NCBI GenBank assembly: GCA_943326015.2
Contig: CALPRQ020000023.1
Span: 1 to 61,379, forward strand
Source: Chitinophaga pinensis
GTDB taxonomy: Bacteria > Pseudomonadota > Gammaproteobacteria > Burkholderiales > Burkholderiaceae_C
Reading direction: 5' to 3'
DNA length: 61,379 nucleotides
Of this stretch, positions 9,456-18,974 are shown in pieces. The notes beneath the pieces are model-generated. The model saw nothing but the letters and a program-made list of their open reading frames with translations, was not told the DNA's origin and searched no databases. Each line of letters begins with the position of its first letter. Position 1 is the first letter of the stretch. Made by a program: the position numbers and the translations under genes.

Positions 9456-11707
9456 CCCCCAACGATTCCCCCGCGAGCAGCTCGGCGATTGCCGCTGCAC
9501 TGGCCAGCAATGCACCGGCCGACGGTCAAGCCCTCGCGCGCGCGCGCGCCTTCGCCGAGCCGCTGCTGGCCGCCAGCAGCCTGGACACCGGCGAGAACAC
9601 GCTCGCGCATGCCGACGCCATGGTCGGCATCCTGGCCATGATGGGCGGCTCGACCGAGATGCAGGCCGCCGCCTACCTGGTCTACGCCTGCCAGTACCTG
9701 CAGCGCCCGCAGGAGCTGATCGCCAAGGCCTTCGGCGACAGCTATGCCCATGTCGCGGTCGAGACGCACAAGCTGCTGCAGTTGCAGCGCCAGGCGCGCC
9801 ACAAGGCCGCGCAGGTCAGGCTCGAGCGCGAGGCCGCGCAACTGCAGAACGGCTTCGCCGGCAACGCCGCCAAGGGCCAGCCGACCGAACTCGACGCCAG
9901 TCAGACCGAGAACGTGCGCAAGATGCTGCTGGCCTTCTCGCGCGACCTGCGCGTGGTCATGCTGCGGCTGGCCTCAAGGCTGCAGACGCTGCGCTACCAC
10001 GCCGCGGCCAAGAAGCTGCCCCAGCGTGCGCTGGCGCAGGAGGCGCTGCACATCTTCGCGCCGCTGGCCAACCGGCTCGGCATCTGGCAGATCAAGTGGG
10101 AAATGGAGGACCTGTCCTTCCGCTTCCTCGAACCCGACACCTACAAGCAGATCGCGCGCCTGCTCGACGAAAAGCGCATCGAGCGCGAAAGCCATGTCGA
10201 GCAGGTCCGGCTTGAGCTCGAGTCGGCCTTGCAGGCCCAGGGCGTGCAGGCCTCGGTGCAGGGCCGGCCCAAGCATATCCACAGCATCGTCAAGAAGATG
10301 CGCGGCAAGTCGCTGGACTTCGAGCGCGTGTTCGACATTCGCGCGCTGCGCGTCGTGGTGCCCACGGTAGACGACTGCTACGCGGTGCTGGCCTGGGTGA
10401 ACTCGCACTTCAGCCCGGTGGCCGAGGAGTTCGACGACTACATCGCCAAGCCCAAGCCCAACGGCTACCAGTCGCTGCACACGGTGGTGCGCGACGCGCA
10501 GGAGCGTGCCTTCGAGATCCAGATCCGTACCCAGGCCATGCACGACCATGCGGAGCATGGCGTGGCCGCGCACTGGGCCTACAAGGAGGCCGGCTCCAAG
10601 GGCTATGCGGGGGTCTCGGCCAGCTCGGACTACGATGCCAAGATCGCCGTGCTGCGCCAGCTGCTGGCCTGGCAGAGCGACCTCAGCGGCGAGGCCAGCC
10701 AGCTGTTCGATGACTGCATCTACGTGCTGACGCCGCAGGCAGCCATCGTCGAGCTGCCCCGGGGCGCGACGCCGGTCGATTTCGCCTACACCGTGCACAC
10801 GACCCTGGGTCACCGCTGCCGCGGTGCGCGCATCGACGGCGCCATGGTCACGCTCAATACCCCGCTGCGCAGCGGCCAGACGGTCGAGATCGTGGCGGCC
10901 AAGGAGGGCGGCCCGTCGCGCGACTGGCTCAATCCCGAGCTGGGCTATCTGGTCAGCCACCGCGCCAAGAGCAAGGTACGCGCCTGGTTCAACGCGCTGG
11001 CGGCCGAGGACAACGCGGCGCGCGGGCGCGAGGCGATTGAGCGCTTGCTGCAGCGCGAGGGCAAGACCGCCTGGCGCCATGAGGACCTGGCCAGCGCGCT
11101 GGGCTTCGAGACGCCGCAGGCCCTGTTCGAGTCGGTTGGCAAGGAAGAGACCACGGTGCGCAGCGTCGAGCAGCAGCTCAAGCCGCAGGAGGTGGCGCAG
11201 ATCCCCGACGAGGTCGTGATCCGCAAGGCGCGCGGTGCCGAGCAATCCGCCTCCGGCGGCGTGCTGGTGGTCGGGGTCGATTCGCTGCTGACCCAGCTGG
11301 CGCGCTGCTGCAAGCCCGCGCCGCCCGACGAGATCCGTGGTTATGTCACGCGCGGCAAGGGAGTCAGCATCCACCGCAGCGACTGTGCCGATTTCGGCCA
11401 CCTGAGCCGGCTGCACCCGGGCCGCGTGATCGAGGTGCAGTGGAGCGCCGCCAAGGGCAAGGGCGCCGAGCCGGCGGTCTATCCGGTTGATGTCGCGGTC
11501 GAGGCGCAGGACCGCCAGGGCCTGCTGCGCGACATCTCGGATGCCTTCTCGCGCGAGAAGATCAATGTCATCGGCGTGCAGACCCAGACGGTCCGGGGCG
11601 TGGCCTGGATGACCTTCACGGTCGAGGTGTCGGATGCGATGCGGGTCGCGCGCGTGATGTCGGCGGTTTCCGATGTGCCGGGGGTGCAGCGGGTGCGGCG
11701 ACGCTAG
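9452..11707 (+). CDS. relA: RelA-type (p)ppGpp synthetase
   Basis: RelA makes (p)ppGpp on stalled ribosomes. The 751-residue protein has a pseudo-hydrolase domain (the usual LLHDVVEDT is replaced by YLVYACQYL), the synthetase domain with GRPKHIHSIVKKM, VFDIRALRV and EFDDYIAKPKPNGYQSLH near residue 325, a TGS domain (IYVLTPQAAIVELPRGATPV), and a C-terminal ACT domain. EFDD instead of RFKD is the mark of monofunctional RelA rather than SpoT/Rel. A separate SpoT is therefore expected elsewhere in the genome. Confidence 0.95.
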   Translation: MTPNDSPASSSAIAAALASNAPADGQALARARAFAEPLLAASSLDTGENTLAHADAMVGILAMMGGSTEMQAAAYLVYACQYLQRPQELIAKAFGDSYAHVAVETHKLLQLQRQARHKAAQVRLEREAAQLQNGFAGNAAKGQPTELDASQTENVRKMLLAFSRDLRVVMLRLASRLQTLRYHAAAKKLPQRALAQEALHIFAPLANRLGIWQIKWEMEDLSFRFLEPDTYKQIARLLDEKRIERESHVEQVRLELESALQAQGVQASVQGRPKHIHSIVKKMRGKSLDFERVFDIRALRVVVPTVDDCYAVLAWVNSHFSPVAEEFDDYIAKPKPNGYQSLHTVVRDAQERAFEIQIRTQAMHDHAEHGVAAHWAYKEAGSKGYAGVSASSDYDAKIAVLRQLLAWQSDLSGEASQLFDDCIYVLTPQAAIVELPRGATPVDFAYTVHTTLGHRCRGARIDGAMVTLNTPLRSGQTVEIVAAKEGGPSRDWLNPELGYLVSHRAKSKVRAWFNALAAEDNAARGREAIERLLQREGKTAWRHEDLASALGFETPQALFESVGKEETTVRSVEQQLKPQEVAQIPDEVVIRKARGAEQSASGGVLVVGVDSLLTQLARCCKPAPPDEIRGYVTRGKGVSIHRSDCADFGHLSRLHPGRVIEVQWSAAKGKGAEPAVYPVDVAVEAQDRQGLLRDISDAFSREKINVIGVQTQTVRGVAWMTFTVEVSDAMRVARVMSAVSDVPGVQRVRRR

Positions 11708-11742
11708 TTTTTCGGCGCATTAAAAGACGCTGAATTTGCTGC

Positions 11743-11748
11743 TATACT
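11743..11748 (+). promoter_or_regulatory. -10 element of the tRNA-Val cluster
   Basis: TATACT lies 20 bases before the first tRNA, a good spacing for a stable-RNA promoter. The -35 is weak (ATTAAA-like, about 17-18 bases upstream). Confidence 0.5.
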
Positions 11749-11767
11749 TCTGGTTTCGCAGCAATGC

Positions 11768-11844
11768 AGGCTTGTAGCTCAGTTGGTTAGAGCACCACCT
11801 TGACATGGTGGGGGTCGTTGGTTCGAATCCAATCAAGCCTACCA
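11768..11844 (+). tRNA. tRNA-Val (GAC), copy 1
   Basis: This is a 77-nt cloverleaf with acceptor pairs AGGCTTG/CAAGCCT, D arm GTAGCTCAGTTGGTTAGAGC, anticodon GAC in CCTTGACATGG, T-loop GTTCGAATC and encoded CCA. It is the first of three tandem copies. Confidence 0.96.
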
Positions 11845-11917
11845 GAATTTCATTAATGCTGGCAACAGTTTTAATAGCTTTCTGGAATGAATTAATCTGA
11901 TTCAGGATTTTTTCAGG

Positions 11918-11923
11918 TATACT
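11918..11923 (+). promoter_or_regulatory. possible second -10 element before tRNA-Val copy 2
   Basis: TATACT ends 17 bases before the second tRNA in the AT-rich 96-nt spacer. The -35 is poor. It may give copies 2 and 3 their own transcription. Confidence 0.35.
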
Positions 11924-11940
11924 GCGGATCTTGAATTTCT

Positions 11941-12017
11941 AGGCTCGTAGCTCAGTTGGTTAGAGCACCACCTTGACATGGTGGGGGTCGCTAGTTCGAA
12001 TCTAGTCGAGCCTACCA
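11941..12017 (+). tRNA. tRNA-Val (GAC), copy 2
   Basis: A 77-nt cloverleaf with the same anticodon arm as copy 1, but acceptor pair AGGCTCG/CGAGCCT and T-stem GCTAG/CTAGT, so both stems differ from copy 1 by compensated changes. CCA is encoded. Confidence 0.96.
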
Positions 12018-12025
12018 AGAATTTC

Positions 12026-12102
12026 AGGACTGTAGCTCAGTTGGTTAGAGCACCACCTTGACATGGTGGGGGTCGTTGGTTCGAATCCAATCAGTCCTAC
12101 CA
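12026..12102 (+). tRNA. tRNA-Val (GAC), copy 3
   Basis: A 77-nt cloverleaf with acceptor pair AGGACTG/CAGTCCT, anticodon GAC and encoded CCA. It lies only 8 nt after copy 2, so these two are processed from one transcript. A terminator follows at once. Confidence 0.96.
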
Positions 12103-12110
12103 AAAACACA

Positions 12111-12142
12111 AAGCCCTTAGGTCAATCGCCTAGGGGCTTTTT
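12111..12142 (+). terminator. rho-independent terminator of the tRNA-Val operon
   Basis: An 11-bp stem (AAGCCCTTAGG with CCTAGGGGCTT, one T-G pair), 7-nt loop TCAATCG, then a T-run. It ends 26 bp before the ureD start codon. Confidence 0.9.
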
Positions 12143-12168
12143 GCATTGGCCCTCCATACATTCGCTCC

Positions 12169-13005
12169 ATGTCCTGGCAAGCCCGACTCGACCTCCAGTA
12201 TTCCCGCCATCCGCAGGGCCAGACCTTGCTGCGGCATCGCCACACGGGCCCGTTGCGCATCTTCAAGAGCCTCTACCCAGAGGGGCCGGGCATCTGCCAC
12301 AACGTGATCGTGCATCCGCCCGGCGGCCTGGTGCAGGGTGACCGGCTCGAAATCGACGTCGCGGTCGGGCCGGGCGCGCACGCGCTGGTGTCAACGCCGG
12401 GGGCGACACGTTTCTACCGCAACGCCAGCGGCGAGGCGGCCGAGCAGCGGGTGCGCCTCAGGCTGGAGTCCGACTCGCGTCTGGAGTGGCTGCCACTGGA
12501 AACCATTGCCTATGACGGCTGCCAGGCGCTCAACCGCGTCGAGCTCGAGATCGCGCCCGGCGCCGAGCTGCTGGCCTGGGATGTCGTGAGCCTGGGCCTG
12601 CCGGCCGCAGACCTGCCCTTCGCGACCGGCTGCCTTGAGCAGCACTGGGAATGGCCCGGGGTCTGGCTGGAGCGCGCGCGCATTGCCGCCGATGACAGCC
12701 GCTTGCTGCAAAGCCCGGTCGGGCTCGACGGCCAGAGCGCGCTCGCGACGCTGGTGCTGGCCTGCGGTACGCCGCTGGCGCGCGAACGGCGCGAGGCCTT
12801 GCTCGAGGGCTGTCGCAGCCTGATCGAGGCCCACGAGCTGGCGCCGCGCTGCGGCGTGACCTGCCCGAACGACCACATGCTGGTGGTGCGCGCCCTGGCC
12901 GGCCAGGTCGAGCCGCTGATGCAGTTGTGGCAGGCCTTGTGGGCGCTGTTGCGGCGCGAGGCCTGGGGCCTGGCCGACGCAGCGCCGCGCATCTGGAGCG
13001 TCTGA
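12169..13005 (+). CDS. ureD: urease accessory protein UreD
   Basis: UreD (UreH) binds apo-urease and works with UreF and UreG to load nickel. The 278-residue product shows GPLRIFKSLYPEGPGICHNV near the N-terminus, the HPPGGLVQGDRLEIDV strand, TPGATRFYR, and the C-terminal WQALWALLRREAWGL...PRIWSV ending. It stands at the head of urtABCDE and is 11 kb from the other urease genes. It starts 26 bp after the tRNA terminator with no Shine-Dalgarno sequence, so it may be read from a leaderless or very short mRNA. Confidence 0.95.
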   Translation: MSWQARLDLQYSRHPQGQTLLRHRHTGPLRIFKSLYPEGPGICHNVIVHPPGGLVQGDRLEIDVAVGPGAHALVSTPGATRFYRNASGEAAEQRVRLRLESDSRLEWLPLETIAYDGCQALNRVELEIAPGAELLAWDVVSLGLPAADLPFATGCLEQHWEWPGVWLERARIAADDSRLLQSPVGLDGQSALATLVLACGTPLARERREALLEGCRSLIEAHELAPRCGVTCPNDHMLVVRALAGQVEPLMQLWQALWALLRREAWGLADAAPRIWSV

Positions 13006-13036
13006 GCGGCACTGCGGGCCGGGCGCGGGCAGGGCT

Positions 13037-13056
13037 TGTACGCCATGTGGCGTACA
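13037..13056. promoter_or_regulatory. palindromic operator candidate upstream of urtA
   Basis: TGTACGCCATGTGGCGTACA is an inverted repeat with perfect 8-bp arms and a 4-nt centre, 112 bp before the urtA ATG. No T-run follows, so it is more likely a protein site than a terminator. The nearby receiver-LuxR protein is one possible binder, but this is inference. Confidence 0.45.
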
Positions 13057-13103
13057 GACGTTTGCGGGGGTGGTCCCTAGCATGGAGTCATCTGCTGCAA
13101 AAG

Positions 13104-13119
13104 CGATCCGGAAGGATCG
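13104..13119. repeat. small hairpin in the urtA leader
   Basis: CGATCC-GGAA-GGATCG forms a 6-bp stem with a GNRA-like tetraloop, 49 bp before urtA. It could be part of a structured leader; no known riboswitch class is recognised. Confidence 0.3.
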
Positions 13120-13167
13120 GCAAGCGGCGGAAACCCCTTGCAACAACCCCGTGAAACGGAAACCGCC

Positions 13168-14451
13168 ATGTCCAGCCATTCCACTCGTCGCCTGACCCTC
13201 AAGACCCTGTCGGCCGCTGCCGCCGTCGCCTCCCTGGGCCTGTTCGGCCTGCCGGCCCATGCCGCCGACACCATCAAGGTCGGCGTGCTGCACAGCCTGT
13301 CGGGCACCATGGCGATCTCCGAGACCGTGCTGAAAGACACGGTGCTGATGGCGATCGACGAGATCAACGCCAAGGGCGGCGTGCTGGGCAAGAAGCTGGA
13401 GCCGGTGGTGGTCGATCCGGCCTCCAACTGGCCGCTGTTCGCCGAGAAGGCCAAGCAGCTGATCGACCAGGACAAGGTCGCGGTCGTGTTCGGCTGCTGG
13501 ACCTCGGTCTCGCGCAAGTCGGTGCTGCCGGTGTTCGAGGAAAAGAACAGCCTGCTGTTCTACCCGGTGCAGTACGAGGGCGAGGAGCTGTCCAAGAACG
13601 TGTTCTACACCGGCGCGGCGCCCAACCAGCAGGCGATTCCCGCGGTCGAGTACCTGATGAGCAAGGACGGCGGCGAGGCCAAGCGTTTCGTGCTGCTGGG
13701 CACCGACTATGTCTACCCGCGCACCACCAACAAGATCCTGCGCGCCTTCCTGAAGTCCAAGGGCATCGCCGACTCCGACATCATGGAGGAGTACACGCCG
13801 TTTGGTCACAGCGACTATCAGACCATCATCGCCAAGATCAAGAAGTTCTCGTCCGAGGGCAAGAAGACGGCGGTGGTGTCGACCATCAACGGCGACTCCA
13901 ACGTGCCGTTCTACAAGGAGCTCGGCAACGCCGGCATCAAGGCCAAGGACGTGCCGGTGGTGGCCTTCAGCGTCGGCGAGGAAGAATTGCGCGGCGTCGA
14001 CACCAAGCCGCTGGTCGGCCACCTGGCGGCCTGGAACTACTTCATGAGCCTCAAGAACCCGGCCAACACCGAGTTCGTCAAGAAGTGGAGCGACTACGCC
14101 AAGGCCAAGAACATCCCGGGCCACAAGGACAAGCCGCTGACCAATGACCCGATGGAGGCGACCTACATCGGCGTCAACATGTGGGCGCAGGCGGTGGCCA
14201 AGGCCAAGTCGACCGATACCGACAAGGTGATCGCCGCGATGGCGGGCCAGACCTTCAAGGCACCGGGTGGCTTCACCAGCACGATGGACCCCGAGAACCA
14301 TCACCTGCACAAGCCGGTCTTCATCGGCGAGGTCAAGGCCGATGGCCAGTTCAAGGTGGTCTGGAAGACCAAGGGCCCTGTGGTCGCCGACCCGTGGAGC
14401 GACTACATCCCCGAGAACAAGGGCAAGGCCAACGTGCCGGCCAAGAAGTAA
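13168..14451 (+). CDS. urtA: urea ABC transporter substrate-binding protein
   Basis: UrtA is the periplasmic urea-binding protein. The 427-residue precursor begins with a twin-arginine-like signal (TRRLTLKTLS, hydrophobic core, PAHAAD). The mature part starts DTIKVGVLHSLSGTMAISET and has the type-I periplasmic binding fold of the Leu/Ile/Val family, with VFGCWTSVSRKSVLPV and LFYPVQYEGEELSKNVFYTGA, which are characteristic of UrtA. It opens the transporter operon. A terminator hairpin follows before urtB, which would raise UrtA over the membrane parts. Confidence 0.96.
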   Translation: MSSHSTRRLTLKTLSAAAAVASLGLFGLPAHAADTIKVGVLHSLSGTMAISETVLKDTVLMAIDEINAKGGVLGKKLEPVVVDPASNWPLFAEKAKQLIDQDKVAVVFGCWTSVSRKSVLPVFEEKNSLLFYPVQYEGEELSKNVFYTGAAPNQQAIPAVEYLMSKDGGEAKRFVLLGTDYVYPRTTNKILRAFLKSKGIADSDIMEEYTPFGHSDYQTIIAKIKKFSSEGKKTAVVSTINGDSNVPFYKELGNAGIKAKDVPVVAFSVGEEELRGVDTKPLVGHLAAWNYFMSLKNPANTEFVKKWSDYAKAKNIPGHKDKPLTNDPMEATYIGVNMWAQAVAKAKSTDTDKVIAAMAGQTFKAPGGFTSTMDPENHHLHKPVFIGEVKADGQFKVVWKTKGPVVADPWSDYIPENKGKANVPAKK

Positions 14452-14512
14452 GGCGATCGGGTCAGGCTGCGGGGCAGGGCTGCGGCCGGCCCCCGCTGCC
14501 TGAAGGCTTGAA

Positions 14513-14543
14513 CGGGCCGCCTTGCCGCGGCCCGCTGTTTTTT
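14513..14543 (+). terminator. intercistronic terminator/attenuator between urtA and urtB
   Basis: CGGGCCGC and GCGGCCCG form a perfect 8-bp stem around CTTGCC, followed by CTG and six Ts. It ends 10 bases before the urtB ATG. Partial termination here would give extra binding protein relative to permease. Confidence 0.75.
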
Positions 14544-14553
14544 CGGAAAGTCG

Positions 14554-16203
14554 ATGATGCGACACAAGATGATGGACGCGCTGCGGCACGGCGTGCTGAG
14601 ACTGGGGCTGGGGCTGGGGCTGGCGCTGGGTCTGGCCTGCAGCGCGCTGCTGCCGTTGACGGCGTCAGCGCTCACGCCGGCGCAGGCCCTGCAGCTGGCC
14701 GAGGGCGATGCCGACGAGCGCGTGGCGCAGTTGCTGCAACTGGCCGCCAGCGATGACGCGCGCGCCCAGGCGCTGATCCGCGCCCTGGCGGACGAGGCAG
14801 TCCAGATCCAGGCGGGCCGGGTGCTGATCGTGCAGGGCGCGCAAGCCGTCGATGCGGTCAGCGGTGAGCCGGTGGCGCTGGGCGACGGTGCCGAGGAAGC
14901 CGTGGTCAACAACCGCCTGCGCGGCGCGCTGGAGAGCGCGCTGGCCGGCATGGACCTGCTCGAAGGCCAGGCCGCGCGTCAGGTCGAGGCGGCTGCCACC
15001 CTGCAGCGCGTCGCCTTCGACGACCCGAATCCGGCCCAGCTGGTGCTGGTCGAGCGCGCCTTGGCGCCCGAATTCGCCGCCCGGCTGGAACCCGCCGCGC
15101 GCGAGTCGCTGCGGCTGGCCCAGGCCGCGCTGCACCTGGCCAGCGCGGACCCGGCGCAGCGCCGCGCTGCGGCCGCCAAGCTGGCCGATGTCGGCCAGCC
15201 CATCGTCAAGGCGCTGCTGAGCCAGCGCCTCGAAGTCGAGACCGACCGGGAAGTCCAGGCCGCGCTGCGCCAGGCGCTGTCCGCCATCGAGCGCTCGCTG
15301 GCGGTCGGCTCGGCCCTCGGTCAGCTGTTCACCGGCCTGAGCCTGGGCTCGATCCTGCTGCTGGCCGCGCTGGGGCTGGCGATCACCTACGGCCTGATGG
15401 GCGTGATCAACATGGCGCATGGCGAGCTGATCATGGTCGGCGCCTATGCCACCTACCTGGTGCAGCTGGCGTTTCGCCAGTATCTGCCGGGTGCCTTCGA
15501 CTGGTATCTGCTGGCGGCGCTGCCGCTGTCCTTCCTGGCCTCGGCGCTGGTCGGCGCGGCGATGGAACGCAGCGTGATCCGCTTCCTCTACGGCCGCCCG
15601 CTGGAGACGCTGCTGGCGACCTGGGGCATCAGCCTGGTGCTGATGCAGGGCGTGCGCAGCCTGTTCGGCGCGCAGAACGTCGGCGTCGAGAACCCTTCCT
15701 GGATGAGCGGCGGCATCACGCTGCTGGGCAGCCTGACCCTGCCCTGGAACCGGATCGTGATCGTCGGCTTCGCCTTCGCGGTGCTGCTGGCCGTCGCGCT
15801 GCTGATCGGCAAGACCCGGCTCGGCCTGTTCGTGCGCGGCGTGACGCAGAACCGCCCGATCGCGTCCTGCATGGGGGTCAACACGGCGCGCATCGACACC
15901 TATGCCTTCGCGCTCGGTTCGGGCATCGCCGGTCTGGCCGGCTGCGCGCTGAGCCAGGTCGGCAACGTCGGCCCGGACCTGGGTCAGAACTACATCGTCG
16001 ATTCCTTCATGGTGGTGGTGCTGGGCGGAGTCGGCCAGCTGGCCGGCACGGTCTACGCCGCGCTGGGCCTGGGGCTGCTGAACAAGCTGCTCGAAGGCTG
16101 GGCCGGCGCGGTGCTGGCCAAGATCGCGGTGCTGGTCTTCATCATCGTCTTCATCCAGAAGCGTCCGCAGGGCATCTTCGCCCTCAAGGGTCGCCAGGCC
16201 TGA
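14554..16203 (+). CDS. urtB: urea ABC transporter permease UrtB
   Basis: UrtB is one of two urea permease subunits. The 549-residue protein has a signal-like leader (LGLGLGLALGLACS), a long N-terminal soluble region of about 240 residues typical of proteobacterial UrtB, then a LivH-type membrane domain beginning LGQLFTGLSLGSILLLAALG with GLMGVINMAHGELIMVGAY and the EAA-like GVTQNRPIASCMGVN loop. The GGGGCT triplet repeat in the leader encodes the LG run. urtC follows after 16 bp. Confidence 0.95.
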   Translation: MMRHKMMDALRHGVLRLGLGLGLALGLACSALLPLTASALTPAQALQLAEGDADERVAQLLQLAASDDARAQALIRALADEAVQIQAGRVLIVQGAQAVDAVSGEPVALGDGAEEAVVNNRLRGALESALAGMDLLEGQAARQVEAAATLQRVAFDDPNPAQLVLVERALAPEFAARLEPAARESLRLAQAALHLASADPAQRRAAAAKLADVGQPIVKALLSQRLEVETDREVQAALRQALSAIERSLAVGSALGQLFTGLSLGSILLLAALGLAITYGLMGVINMAHGELIMVGAYATYLVQLAFRQYLPGAFDWYLLAALPLSFLASALVGAAMERSVIRFLYGRPLETLLATWGISLVLMQGVRSLFGAQNVGVENPSWMSGGITLLGSLTLPWNRIVIVGFAFAVLLAVALLIGKTRLGLFVRGVTQNRPIASCMGVNTARIDTYAFALGSGIAGLAGCALSQVGNVGPDLGQNYIVDSFMVVVLGGVGQLAGTVYAALGLGLLNKLLEGWAGAVLAKIAVLVFIIVFIQKRPQGIFALKGRQA

Positions 16204-16219
16204 TCCGGGAGCTACCAAC

Positions 16220-17346
16220 ATGACAACCCTTGTTTCGACTTCTTCCCCGGGCCTGCCGGTCAAGGGCCCCTTGCTGGCGCGCAGCGGCTGGGGCGCGATC
16301 CTGGTCGCGCTGCTGGTGGTCTGCGCGCTGGCGCCGGCGCTCAACCTGCTGGTGCCCGAAGGCAGTATCTTTCACCTGAGCGACTACCTGGTCGGCCTGC
16401 TGGGCAAGATCATGTGCTACGCGATCTGCGCGTTGGCGATGGACCTGATCTGGGGCTATACCGGCATCCTGAGCCTGGGCCACGGCCTGTTCTTCGCGCT
16501 CGGCGGCTACGTGATGGGCATGTACCTGATGCGCCAGATCGGCCGCGAGGGCAGTTACCAGAGCGATCTGCCTGACTTCATGGTGTTCCTGGACTGGAAG
16601 GAGCTGCCCTGGACCTGGGCCCTGTCCGACAGCTTTGCCGCCACCTTGCTGCTGGTGTTGCTGGTGCCGGGACTGGTCGCCTTCGTGTTCGGCTACTTCG
16701 CCTTCCGCTCGCGCATCAAGGGGGTGTATTTCTCGATCATCACCCAGGCGCTGACCTTCGCGGCGATGCTGCTGTTCTTCCGCAACGAGACCGGCTTTGG
16801 CGGCAACAACGGCTTCACCGACTTCAAGCGCCTGCTGGGCCTGCCGATCGCGACGCAGGAAATGCGCATGACGCTGTTCGTGCTGACCGGGCTGACGCTG
16901 CTGGGCTGCTACCTGTTCGCGCGCTGGCTGGTGGCCAGCAAGTTCGGCCGCGTGCTGCAGGCGATCCGCGACGCCGAGAGCCGCGTGATGTTCTGCGGCT
17001 ACGACCCGCTGCCGTACAAGCTCACGATCTGGGTCATCTCGGCGGTGATGTGCGGTGTGGCCGGCGCGCTCTACGTGCCGCAGGTCGGCATCATCAATCC
17101 GGGCGAGATGAGCGCGGCCAACAGCATCGAGATCGCGGTCTGGGCCGCGGTCGGTGGCCGGGCCTCGCTGATCGGCCCGATCGTCGGTGCCTTCATCGTC
17201 AACGGCGCCAAGAGCTGGCTGACCGTGACCTTCCCCGAGTTCTGGCTCTACTGCCTGGGCGCGCTGTTCATCGTCGTGACGCTCTACCTGCCGCAGGGCG
17301 TGGTGGGCCTGGTGCAGCAACTGCGCAGCAAGAAAGGAGGCGAAGC

Positions 17347-17350
<4 letters not shown>
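16220..17350 (+). CDS. urtC: urea ABC transporter permease UrtC
   Basis: A 376-residue LivM-type inner-membrane permease that pairs with UrtB. Seen: DLIWGYTGILSLGHGLFFALGGY, the cytoplasmic coupling region ..GRVLQAIRDAESRVMFCGYDP, and a C-terminal hydrophobic segment ending YLPQGVVGLVQQL. GGGAG precedes the ATG. Its stop overlaps the urtD start by 4 bp. Confidence 0.95.
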
Positions 17351-18222
<872 letters not shown>

Positions 18223-18234
18223 AAAGGAATCCAC

Positions 18235-18939
18235 ATGCTGCAGATCGAACAAATCCACCAGTACTACGGCGGCTCGCATATCCTGCGCGGCGTCGATCTG
18301 GAAGCCCGGGCCGGCGAGATCACCGTGGTGCTGGGCCGCAACGGCGTCGGCAAGACCACGCTGCTCAAGTCGCTGATGGGCCTCGTTCCCATTCGCGCCG
18401 GCCGCATCCTGCTCGACGGCCAGGCTATCGAGCAGACCACGCCCTACGAGCGGGCGCGCGCCGGCATCGGCTTCGTGCCACAGGGGCGCGAGATCTTCGG
18501 CCGCCTGACCGTGCACGAGAACCTGCTGATGGGGCTGGCGACCAAGAAGGCCGGCACCCTGATTCCGCCCCAGCTGTTCGAGCTGTTCCCGGTCTTGCAG
18601 CAGATGCTGGGCCGCCGGGGCGGTGACCTGTCGGGCGGTCAGCAGCAGCAGCTCGCGATCGCGCGCGCGCTGGCGGCTTGCCCGAAGCTGCTGGTGCTCG
18701 ACGAGCCGACCGAGGGCATTCAGCCCAACATCATCAAGGACATCGGCAAGGTGCTGAAAAAACTCGCCAAGGAAGGCCTGAATGGCGAGCCGATGGCGAT
18801 CGTGCTGGTCGAGCAGTACTACGACTTCGCCGAGGAACTGGCCGACCGCTATCTGGTCATGGAGCGCGGCGAGGTGATCGCCAGCGGCCCGGGCGCCGAG
18901 ATGCCCGAGAAGGGAATCCGGCAGCTGGTGGCGATCTGA
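18235..18939 (+). CDS. urtE: urea ABC transporter ATPase UrtE
   Basis: A 234-residue LivF-type ATPase, partner of UrtD. Motifs: Walker A GRNGVGKTT, Q-loop FVPQGREIFGRLTV, signature LSGGQQQQLAIAR and Walker B LLVLDEPTEGIQPNII. AAGGA precedes the ATG. It is the last gene of the plus-strand transport operon. A long hairpin separates it from the convergent regulator gene. Confidence 0.96.
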   Translation: MLQIEQIHQYYGGSHILRGVDLEARAGEITVVLGRNGVGKTTLLKSLMGLVPIRAGRILLDGQAIEQTTPYERARAGIGFVPQGREIFGRLTVHENLLMGLATKKAGTLIPPQLFELFPVLQQMLGRRGGDLSGGQQQQLAIARALAACPKLLVLDEPTEGIQPNIIKDIGKVLKKLAKEGLNGEPMAIVLVEQYYDFAEELADRYLVMERGEVIASGPGAEMPEKGIRQLVAI

Positions 18940-18974
18940 CTGTGGGCCGGGTCGTCTGCCAGTAGGGTAGAGTC

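Noticed and set aside
9452..9800. Active (p)ppGpp hydrolase domain in the RelA protein
   Set aside because: The HD motif is lost (YLVYACQYL in place of LLHDVVEDT) and EFDD marks the synthetase-only class.
13048..13100. Sigma-54-like sequences upstream of urtA
   Set aside because: GG and GC elements occur, but their spacing is 13 or 11 instead of 10 bases, unlike the perfect ureA site.
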